From Acridotheres tristis (lineage: Eukaryota > Chordata > Aves > Passeriformes > Sturnidae), in the NCBI GenBank assembly GCA_037013685.1, contig CM072884.1:101660048-101724047 (forward strand): a stretch of DNA of 64,000 nucleotides. Direction: 5' to 3'. The notes beneath the pieces were generated by a model. That model saw nothing but the letters and a program-made list of their open reading frames with translations. It did no database searches and was not told the origin of the DNA. The position numbers and the translations under genes are program-made. Position 1 is the stretch's first letter. Every line of letters starts with the position of its first letter. This document shows positions 49,561 through 59,700 of the stretch, one piece after another.

Positions 49561-51309
49561 ATCTGCGTCCGGCCCGCGAGGACCCACATCCAGACGCGTT
49601 TGCTTTCGGAGGGTCGGTGTTGCGCTGCTCTCTCCCACCCCGCTGCCTCCAGGCTACGGCCAATTTCTCCGCGACTGTGGCAACTCCCAGATTTCTCTGG
49701 CAGCTGCCCGGTGTAGCGGTGCACCCTGCCCCGGGTTACAGCAACCCCTGCCCGGTGCCGGCTGAGCTCCACCCCGGACACCGGCCAGCCGCAGGTGTGC
49801 GGGCTGATCCCAGCTCTCCGCTTTCCGCTGGCTGCCTTGCCAGCCGCCGTGGGAACCGGGTCACCAGAACCCCAGGGGTCAGGGCCGGCAGCCCTTGAGC
49901 AGCGAACAAACTGCACACAGGGAGCACAGCCCTGAGTGGGGTGAGCACGGCTCTGCTTTAGTACAAACATCACTCCTTTGCTTTCACTATTTTGTCTTTG
50001 CCCGTCAAACTCTGATTTTATTGTAAGAAATGAACTTGCCTACCTGGACCTTTGGGTTGCCACTACCACCCCCAAACCATTTGCTACCCTTCTATGTCAC
50101 TCACAGCTTTAAATAGCAGGCCACAGGATGCCATCCTCTCCCTGTTTACTGCTGTTCCCATCCCCTTCACAGCCTATTTTCAGTCTCTCATTACCACCCT
50201 CTCCCCATTCTTGATTTATAAAACAAGTGTACCTTCTCTATAGCTGCCACTCCCAAGCTGAATGTCTTTCCCACCTTTCACAGCTTCACACAATGAACCA
50301 GCTACTCCATGCTGTGCTGCACAAAGACTTCCCAATGCTATTCCCACTCTGTTCAACTGCCCACCTACTGCTCCCTCTGCTACAATCAACCTCCCATTCA
50401 CTACTTCACCCCAATGGCCAGACCTCTGGGCTTTGCAGCTCCTTACTATTCCATTTGACTCACTCATGCAGTAAATTTGCCCTATCTCCCCAGTCACTGT
50501 TTTAAAACCTGTTATTTGTGCCCTTATGGTGAAAAACTGGCCTTTACAGACTGGCCCTGTCAAGACAGCACGTGTTCCTGCTATCGATGTCTCAATGGAG
50601 ACACATTCCCTCCCTTTTCCATAAGGTACATCTCCTGCTGCAGCAAGCGTGTACCCACCCATATCTAATGCTTCAACAAAGAAAAATTAGTAGAAACGAA
50701 GTTTCTCTTATAAAGAAATTATACAACCAAAACTTCATGCATCCTTCTGAACCCCTCAGACTTTTGACTTTCATAGGTCAGCAAGGGTGGAAAAAGCTAA
50801 GCAAAACTTTTATGTTTTACCTGACTGTCATTTTGCTGTCTGCAGTTTGTGTCAAGCTGAGGTGCAAGATGATCTTCAGGTCTCTCCTACACACTGTCAC
50901 ATAAGAGGACCTCAAACCTAGCCACAAAACAAAACCACAACAGCTTTGATATTTAAAACATCTCAACATTTCAGAGCACAAAAAAACCCTCCCTTCTCCT
51001 TCACACTGAACAATTTGAACAATTTGCTTCTACCAAAACTTCAAAATATGTTAATAATGTCTCAATTCTAGTCTCCTAAATAAAATTAAATAATTACATT
51101 TAGGCCTCTAACGATGACTTCTAGTATTAGTACTAGTATCAGACTATTGCAATGAATAAAATTCTCAATATAGTTTTTTGAGCTATATTAATACACTAGC
51201 TAGTATTTAATTCTAATATTTTAAAATTTTATTTATTCAAACATGTACAATATACATATATTGACATATGACATAATGTCAACTCCTAGAAATGTTCTTG
51301 ACTATTTTA
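49561..51309. other. Intergenic DNA between KLHL15 and EIF2S3 promoters, left part
   Basis: Moderately GC-rich at first, then a pyrimidine-rich (plus strand) segment at 50,050-50,680, then AT-rich. The pyrimidine-rich part is open in several frames on both strands, including a 148-codon minus-strand ORF at 50,216-50,662. No recognised gene or repeat was seen. Confidence 0.5.
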
Positions 51310-51685
51310 GTTGGGGTTGTTCAGCCTGGACAAGAGAAGGCTCTGAGGAAACCTTATAGAAGCTTTCACTGCTTAAAGGAGGCCCAGATGAAGGCTAGAA
51401 AATGGACTTTCCACAAGGGCATGTAGTAACAGAATAAGGGGGAATGGATTTTAACTGAAAGAGGGCAGGTTTAGCTTAGGCCCTAGGAAGAAATTGTTTA
51501 CTGTGAGGGAGGTGAGGCGCTGGCACAGGTTTGCTGTGGATGCCCCATCCCTGGAAGTGTTCAAGGCCAGGCTGGATGGGCTCTGAGCAACCTGGGATAG
51601 TGAAAAGTTTCTGCTCACAGCAGGGAGATTTGAACTCAATGATCTTTGAGATCCCTTCCAACCTAAAACATTCTATGATCCTACA
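51310..51685 (+). mobile_element. CR1 LINE 3' fragment (plus orientation)
   Basis: Starts near GTTCAGCCTGGACAAGAGAA. It passes through AGGTGAGGCGCTGGCACAGG, GCTGTGGATGCCCCATCCCT and GTGTTCAAGGCCAGGCTGGA, and ends with the tail ATTCTATGATCCTAC. About 375 bp of a diverged, 5'-truncated copy with the full 3' end. It lies between the two divergent promoters. Confidence 0.95.
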
Positions 51686-53120
51686 ATAATTAGACTTTTG
51701 CAAAGTTTAGACTCTTCTGGGTTTTCTTTATACTACAAACATTTCCAAATAAGTGCATCAAAATAGCAAGAATGCCTCAGAATAAAATGTACAATCTCAT
51801 TGTTAAAATAGAAGCAACAGTTTGTGTATTTTTTTCTTATTCCTGACAGAGTGTTTGGCAAGGACTAAATCTTTTTTAAAGGCTTATTTTTCGCATATGA
51901 CAAAAACTATTTCCATAATTTTACACTGCACTGCATTTATTGCATAATTTAAACAGTTAAGTAACTACAGAGTCCAGTATTTTCAGTTCATTTTCATAAA
52001 AGAGGGATTATACATGCATGAACATCAAGGCAACTACAACCAGGTATTGCATCATGTTCCCACTACACCTCGTGTATCTCAGTTGTTTTTCCCAGAAGTG
52101 AGATATTGAATACAAAATTGAAAACACTGTGTGGCCTGAAAAAAAGATTAGACGTGAAAATTTATTTTCCAGACCAACGTACAACATGATTGGGTTGCAA
52201 GACAAAATACATTTTGTCATTGGCAATACCATCATAGATACTGGAAGGTTTCTAACAATGTGTTCTTGTTAATTTTTTTCAGATCAAGAACACTGGCAAT
52301 GTGTTTGCTCTAGGTATATTCAGCAGAACTCACTCCTAGTTCTTATATCAGGAAAGCATAGAAATAGTAACACTTGTGAAAGTGGGAGGTTACAACCATT
52401 GTTAAACCAGGCATACCAGTTTTACACGGATTTCCATCATCGCATTTCAGTCACGTGGTTGTCTGCCCCAAACCTCCTTTTTTTGACCTTCAAAGCCAGG
52501 CCAAATCTGAGAACAAACGTGTTTTCTGACAGACAAAGCCACTGTTGCCACATATTTGAGATAACTGGTTACCTGTATTGAAACCTGTTTCCCTGACCAC
52601 AGAGGAAATACTTCAGCAACATCCTCTATACCTTTAAGAGGTTCTTATAAAGAAGCCAGTTTGATTTCAAACAGGGAAGGGTTGGGAATTTGGCCTTTAT
52701 TCTCTGGTGAACCTCTAAACTGGCTCTCTTCACTGGATTAGGGATTTTAGTCATTTTTTAAAGCATTTATGTCATACCCAACTCTGTAATTGGTGGGATT
52801 TTTACCTGTGTCGTACAAAACCTTCAGGTTGTTCGTATGTTGGGGCAGCTCTCACATCCACATGGTCTCCCTAACAATAATCGCCCAGTCTACAAAAGAC
52901 AGTAACAAGAAAAAAGGTTGAAATTAGAAATATCTCCTCATGCCGATGGCCAGCAGAGGTTGTAACACAGGGACGGTGACATGTTACTATTCGAGCAGAC
53001 ACCGCGGTCGATGTGTTCATTTCAGTACATACACGGACTGTGCTCCAGTCCCCGCCAGGTGCCTTTTTTTATCGCACCCCCTCGGCACCCCGAATAAATC
53101 CGCACAGCAACAAACCCTGA
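51686..53120. other. Intergenic DNA upstream of EIF2S3
   Basis: AT-rich to about 52,900, then rising GC towards the EIF2S3 CpG island. No repeat or gene was recognised. Open frames of 60-75 codons here look like chance. Confidence 0.6.
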
Positions 53121-53331
53121 GCACGGCTCGAGCCTCCCGCCTTCGGTGTGTCTTTCACCGAGCCCGGTCCCTTTCCCGCAGCCACGGCGCTGTTTCACAC
53201 CCTGTGCTGGGCTCCCGGCGCTCCGTGGCGGGGTTTTCGGGCCGACCGTCCTGGCGGGCTCCCAGCACCGGCCGAGCTGCGCGCTCCCGCAGGCGCGCCG
53301 TGCCCGTTACCCGCCGGCCGCGCTCCCGCCC

Positions 53332-53343
53332 CGCGCACGCGCA
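53332..53343. promoter_or_regulatory. NRF1 consensus site
   Basis: CGCGCACGCGCA is a full match to the NRF1 consensus YGCGCAYGCGCR, about 305 bp upstream of the EIF2S3 ATG. A near-copy (CGCGCACGCTGCGCGG) follows at about 53,357. NRF1 typically drives housekeeping and mitochondrial genes from CpG islands. Binding is inferred. Confidence 0.6.
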
Positions 53344-53388
53344 CGCCGTCCCGCCCGCGCACGCTGCGCGGCCCCGCCGCAGGTCCCG

Positions 53389-53397
53389 GTTGCATCA
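53389..53397 (-). promoter_or_regulatory. C/EBP-ATF response element (ATF4/CHOP-type), promoter
   Basis: The minus strand reads TGATGCAAC, an exact match to the CARE consensus TGATGXAAX, about 250 bp upstream of the EIF2S3 start codon. Such sites bind ATF4-C/EBP heterodimers in the integrated stress response. Function is inferred. Confidence 0.5.
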
Positions 53398-53642
53398 CCC
53401 GGCGTGAGGGCGACCGGGGGTCCTTTCTAGGGCTGCCCCGTGGGGAGCCTGACTCGTGGCTGCCCCGCCACGGGACTCTCGGCGGTCCCCGGCGCTGATC
53501 GCGGTTTTTTCTTGAGCTCGGTGTCCGCTCCTGAGCCGGTCGGTGCCGCGCTCTGGGCCGGAGGCTGCCGGCTGGCAGCGGCGGTGCCGAGAGGAGCCGG
53601 CAGTCAGGCGGCCGCGCGGGACTCCTCACTTCCTACTCGGGC

Positions 53643-53654
53643 CAAGATGGCGGG
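53643..53654 (+). promoter_or_regulatory. TISU/YY1 element on the EIF2S3 start codon
   Basis: CAAGATGGCGGG matches TISU (SAASATGGCGGC) at 11 of 12 positions and YY1 (AAGATGGCGG). TISU both positions transcription near the ATG and allows scanning-free initiation on very short leaders. It supports this ATG as the start. Confidence 0.7.
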
Positions 53655-53715
53655 GGACGAGGCGGGAGTGACTCTGGGGCAGCCGCACCTCAGCCGGCAG
53701 GATCTCGGCACCTTG
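53647..53715 (+). CDS. EIF2S3: EIF2S3 exon 1
   Basis: Codons 1-23, [23 protein letters not shown], phase 0, donor GTGAGC. It is very close to the mammalian N-terminus. The long frame running on through the CpG island to 54,081 is intronic read-through, not protein. Confidence 0.97.
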
Positions 53716-56700
53716 GTGAGCGCCGCCCGCGGGGCGCCCAGGAGCGAGATCGGGCTCCCGGGGCTCGGTAGAGGCCCCCTGGGAACGGAGGGGGCGGGCG
53801 GGCTGTTGTTGGCGGGTGGGTGGGGGATGCGGCCCCAGGTGCTCCGAGCCTTCTGCTGGGCCCCGCCGCGACCGATGCGTTTTGGAGGGGCGCGGGAAGT
53901 GCTGACGCCTCGGGGAGCCGAGTTCAGCGCGCTGGGGGCAGGGGGACGCGGGCGCGGGGCTGAGCGGCGGCGCGGGGAGCAGGTCGTGCCGGTCCTGGTG
54001 GCTGTAGGGCGCCCGGGCGAGGCGCTTCTCTTCCCCGTGAGTGCGAGGCTCAGCGGGTCAGCGTCCCGCCGGTGCGACTGAAGCTTTTATGGCTCACTGG
54101 TGGGTGCAGTTTTCCTCCTGTAAGGTGTGCCCTGTTCTGTGGTATTAAAGACTCTTCCCTTTCCAAGCAGAACCATTCATTTGAGCTGTGTTTCTCCAGC
54201 AAGCTCGAGTGGTTGGCTACCAGCCCTGTCTTGGTTGGTTTGCTAAGAAAATTTTCTTGACTATTAGCAACTACCGAGAAATACCAGTTCTACCTACCAC
54301 TGCAAGTAGTTGCAGTGGTCTCCTGCTGTGGCAGCCTTGCCTGTTAAATATCTCGCCTAGGCTGCCTCATTTATTATACTTACATGCTAGTCTAAGTGTG
54401 TATGTAATGTATATTTCAAAATCAAGTGTATTGTAATGTCAAGAATCCTGTTGCTATGTCCCCCCTGTTTAAACTGGAGCAGCTTCTTTGTCTTTACAGT
54501 AATAATGTTCGATGTTCTTCGGGCTTGAGCACGGGAATTCCCTTGTGTTACAGCAAGCGTGTATTTCAGATAGTTTCTTTACTTCCTGTCGTTGTTGACC
54601 ATGGCATTTTCTAGTTGGAAAAGGCACAGATAGACATCAGCTGGAAGGTCAGCAGGAATTACCTTTAAGGCCTGTTCTGCCGGTCCTTGAGTGCTTATGG
54701 CTGAGTGGAGTTTCTTGCTGAGCAATAGCCTTATACCAGTCTTGAGGAAAAAACTCCATGCGTGCATGATTGTGTGCGCCAGGAAGAATTCTCCTGGTGG
54801 CAGGAATTGCATCACGCTGAAATTCTGGTCGCCCGGCCACATGGTGCCATCTGCAGGTCACGTTCCCATTGCTGGGAAGTCATTTTAAGTTCCATATACG
54901 AGAAATACAAATCTAATTGTGTGTTTTAGGTGTTCAAAACTTGCTTTAAATTGAAGATGAACATTTTACTCATGTCATACTTGAGAACTGAATAAGTGAG
55001 CTTACGTTTTTACACAGATGTGTTTGATCATTTTGCACAGAACCTTCATGTAGCAATGTAAACACTATGTGATTTAATGTTTGTATTATTTGTATCTTAA
55101 ATTTTGTCTTGTACCAAGGACTGTTCTGACATCATGGATCTTTGCTAGAACGGAGTGGCTCATCCGTATTAATTCAATGCAGGATGGATAGTAGCTTTAC
55201 AAAGGAACGCTTCAGTGGATTTCAACACTTGTCCATTATTTGGACAAACATCTTTAAAAAAACCTAAGCAACTCTTTCAGAGTTGTTTCTTTATCTATAT
55301 AGAGTGTATTTGTGCGGGTTTTGTTTTGCCAGTGGCTACCAATAAGTTCACACAACAGATTATTTAGGACAGCAGAATTTTTGTCTGGTATCTAAAGCAG
55401 TAATAACAATATTTGGGGTAAAAAAATAGCCATTAAAAAGAATAAAAAACCATAGTGCTAATGAAACCTCTGGATCCACTGACTCAAAAGTATTAGTTGT
55501 CATTACATATTGGCTGTAATGGAACCTTACACCGATTAAACAACTGTTTATTGACAAAGCTTTGCTTTTAAAATATTAGTGCAGTTCATCATGTAGACTG
55601 TTGAAAATTAATTTGCCTGTTATGTATAATTTAGGTTCAGGGGTAGGTAAGGGCTTGGGGTGTTTTGTTAGAAGCTTCTTTTGAGGTTTCTTGTTTTGTT
55701 TACTCTCATCTTTAGCACTTTGCAGCCAAGACTGCTTTGCAGTCAGGGTTTTGAATTGTAGTCTGTACTGATTCACAAGCAGGACTTGGTTCACTTTTGG
55801 TCGTATATCACACATTTAAAAGACCGGAATGCACATATTCTAACTGGATTTTGATTAATAGAGCTCTCAGTTAATTTTTAAGTTTCTAAAATTTTAACTT
55901 TCTAAACAGTTATATACAAGATGAATAAATTCTAAAATCTCCCTTATACAGGATGTTACCAAGTTGACGCCTCTTTCACCAGAAGTCATCAGCAGACAAG
56001 CAACAATTAATATAGGTAAAAACAAACTTATAAAAAGGAGGGGTGGTGCATTAAGGTGGCTCTTCTTAGTACTTGTGCAGTAACAGATGGTGCCTATGTG
56101 GTAACACTTTCAAGAAATTTGTACAGAAACAGTTACATAGTAGTTTTAGGGACTTGTCAAGCCCTTTTGACTTGAAAATCACTAATTTAACTTCAGGAAC
56201 ACAGTTGAATGGCGTGGGGAATAGTTGCTAAACCAAAATTTGTTTTACCGTTAAATAAAGCATTTAAATGAGTTTCATTAAAATGCAAAGATCTGTCCAT
56301 TGGGAACACAATTTCTGGTCTTATTTGTTTAAACAAATAGATTACAAATTCCATATGGACTTACTGTCTGTGGAGAATTGGGATAATTGTGTCTTGATTA
56401 CAGTGGAACATTGCACAAAATTAAACTGTGGTTAATTGACAAACGTTTCCTTTAAAACACAGGTACAATTGGTCATGTAGCCCATGGAAAATCAACAGTA
56501 GTCAAAGCTATATCTGGAGTTCATACTGTCAGATTTAAAAATGAACTGGAAAGAAATATTACAATCAAGCTGGGTTATGCTAATGCCAAGGTGAGTCATC
56601 ACTGTAAATGAAGCAGCTATGTTGCTAATATATTTCTGGAAGGATGTAAGATTACAGATAACTAACCCTTGAGGAATTAAACCTTTTTTCAATTTTTAAA

Positions 56701-59700
56701 AATCACAGATTTACAAGCTGGATGACCCAAGCTGTTCTCGACCAGAGTGTTACCGATCCTGTGGAAGTAGCACCCCAGATGAGTTCCCTACAGATATTCC
56801 TGGCACCAAAGGGAACTTTAAACTAGTCAGGTAACTGCTTTAAATTACTGGAATAAATTGTGTTTACTTCCCTTTGTATGAAAACAGGATTGAGCTGTGA
56901 GCTGAATAGGTTCTGGCAGACTACACATTAGATGAGGCACCCCTGGGCTAAGGCACTGTCTAAACTGTCCTGAATTCATTGGTGGTGATGAGCACTCCAT
57001 GGTACAACACAGCTATGTCTGCTGTCCTCAGATACTTGCAGGACTTTGAAGTTAAATATTTCTGCTATTAATATAAGTACATTTTAAATCACCAGATTGA
57101 GAACTGACATGGATCTCACAAGTGCATCTTTAAAGTGTCTTTTGAAAGGGTGACCTTTGTTAAACTTTTTCTCCCTAAGGGCAGAGTTTCCAAAGTTTTT
57201 TAAATGAATATATGAAAGCCTGATGCTTAATGTGAGGTCACTGGAGGCCAAGTGTTCTTTATTTACTTGATTTCTGATAAAGTATAGCACAGTCTGTATG
57301 CAGTGGTTATGTGGGTCTACACAATGATTGCTCAAATGAGAGTAGTCATGAAGACTGTTGTACAAGATTCTTAGTTTGTGTTTATGATAAAATACATGTG
57401 GGCCTGTAACCATGTGTCTTTCCTTTTCTCAGATTCCCAGCAGAGCACTTGTACTAAGATTAACTTCTGGTGGAGTGTGACAGGCAGGCAGCCATTGTGA
57501 AACAACTGGTTAAAAGCTTTGCACTCTTTATTGTACTGGTTATTTGCTTGTAGTAGATTTCTAGCATCATCAGCAAAGCACCAAATTAGTCCCTTGCTTT
57601 TTGGTGGCCTGCCACTAAGATAGGTTCAGGAAACAGTATAGTGAATCAACTCTCTTGATCTGCAGAATAAAATCATGAGGTTGGAAATGTAACATCAAGT
57701 CCATAGACAAATCTTTGAAGTGCAGTTATAACCATGTAATTAAAGATGCATAATTTCCTAAAATTGAAGAATGAGGGATGCCTTTTAAAAGAGATAAGAG
57801 AAATCCCATGTGGTGTGTTGGGATTTGGGTTAGTGATGGTGGGTTGGTTAGATTTCGGGCTTGTATCCTGGTGCATTTAACTCTAATTTATGAGTAAATT
57901 GGTGAAATATTAAAGAGGTGCTTAATGTGGATATGTGATATTAAATCTTCAAACTCAGAAAAGGTATTCAGTATCTGTTCAGCAGCATTTGCATTCTTTA
58001 AGAACTTTTTTAAAAATACTGTTTTAAGGATATTTTTAACTTCTATTTCTGTCTAATCACTGACATAAATCAGTCAGAGGAATTGTTGATAATGGGCTTT
58101 TGGATTTCTCTTTCATCTTCTCCCACAACAGGCATGTCTCTTTCGTGGATTGTCCTGGCCACGATATTTTGATGGCTACCATGTTGAACGGGGCAGCAGT
58201 AATGGATGCAGCTTTACTGTTGATAGGTAACAATTGCTACCCAAAAGCACAGCTCCATTTCATAGTAGCATGAAGCAACTTTATATGGACTTTAAAATGT
58301 CCTGGGATGTGGTGAGCAATTTAAACAAGTGAATGTTTTTGAGATGTGTTAAAGAAAATAAAGTGTTGCTACAATGGCAATGTACTCAAACAAGCTGGCT
58401 TATTTTAATCACACCTATCCATACTCACTAGTCTAGTAGCTTGCCCCATTGATATAAGATAGGTAATATAAAACCTTGTAGTAGTACAGTACTGTAAGTT
58501 TTTTATCACTTGATAGAAACAGATTAGCTGCATTTCGAGTTTCTCTGAAGGTGCCGTTTTCTTTAAATATGCATGTAGTCTTTGCCATGCAGTAGAGTTC
58601 ACAAACAGTATAAACAGTAAACCCAGATAAATATAGGCAAAATTTAAGTACAGGAGATTTAATGTAACCCAGACAACTTTTCTGATTTGCAAGCAATAGA
58701 AAGTGAGTAAAACTGATTTTTCTATGTCTATAACATTCTAGTGTTCTGTAGTGATACATAGCAATTATCTTACCTTGATAGGATATGTCAACAAAAGAAA
58801 AAAACTATTTCAGATACTGTAATTTAAAGTCTGAGATAGATGGTGAACCATCATTTCTTCTGCCTGGTTATCTCTAGAAAGTGTGATAGACCAAACTTCA
58901 GACAAGATTAACCACCATAATGGCACTTCAGCCAACGCTGGCTTCTTAGCTGAAATCTAAACCATTCTGATAGCAGCCCTATTCACATACTTGATAGAAT
59001 TATAACAGAGTTTGGGGATCTTGATATTTTTATTGCTTTACTGATAAGAAAATGTTAAGATCTTTCTTGAAAGGTAATTTGTCTATTATGCTACAGTCAG
59101 CACTGAGGTATTTGAAGAGCTAAAGGATGGAGTAAACCAAGCTAGGTGTTGGTATCTTTGGATATTTTAGGTGGATGTTCCTAGTGGGAGCAGGTAGAAT
59201 GGGGGAACCTCTCTGGCAGCCTCTTATCTGTCCTGCATTGTGTGGAGGGTACAGCCAGCAGCTCTAGGGGAGAATAGGTGCTTATTGGTTGCTACACATG
59301 TGGATTACTGAGAGACAACTGTCTTTTGTTTGGTTTTTTTTTTTTCTTACGTGGTGATGGTGATAGTAGATGGAAGTAGATATCCTAACTGTAGGAGTTT
59401 TGTCTATAGTTTCTATATTCCAGTCACTTCTCTTCTTTCAGCTGGTAATGAGTCATGCCCTCAACCTCAGACCTCAGAACATCTAGCTGCTATAGAAATC
59501 ATGAAACTGAAGCACATTTTGATTCTACAGAATAAGATTGACTTGGTGAAAGAGAGCCAGGCTAAAGAACAGTATGAACAGATTCTTGCATTTGTACAAG
59601 GTAAGTTTTCAAGAGCAGAAATCCGGTTAGTGGTGGAAATTCAGTGTTGAGACGTGGACATAGTGGTTTTCTGTATCTTCATAGAAAAGCTTATCTTAGA

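Larger units (their letters stand above)
53121..54070. promoter_or_regulatory. EIF2S3: CpG-island promoter of EIF2S3
   Basis: Dense CpG around exon 1. It contains a perfect NRF1 site, a C/EBP-ATF element, an ETS-like CACTTCCT just before the start codon, and a YY1/TISU motif on the start codon itself. It is TATA-less. The arrangement suggests a transcription start only a few tens of bases before the ATG, but the exact site cannot be seen. Confidence 0.85.

Noticed and set aside
48731..49973. Many long ORFs on both strands (up to 244 codons) in the KLHL15 CpG island
   Set aside because: Extreme GC lowers stop-codon frequency, frames overlap on both strands, the products are Pro/Arg/Ala/Gly-rich with no domain, and the region is explained as a promoter island.
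51451..51703. Minus-strand ORFs at 51.5 kb
   Set aside because: Antisense to the CR1 3' end; repeat-derived.
52940..53629. ORFs of 94-155 codons upstream of EIF2S3
   Set aside because: Same CpG-island effect; they end before the true start and have Arg/Pro-rich composition only.
53440..54081. 213-codon frame running through EIF2S3 exon 1
   Set aside because: Homology and the GTGAGC donor end exon 1 at 53,715; the rest is intron read-through in the CpG island.
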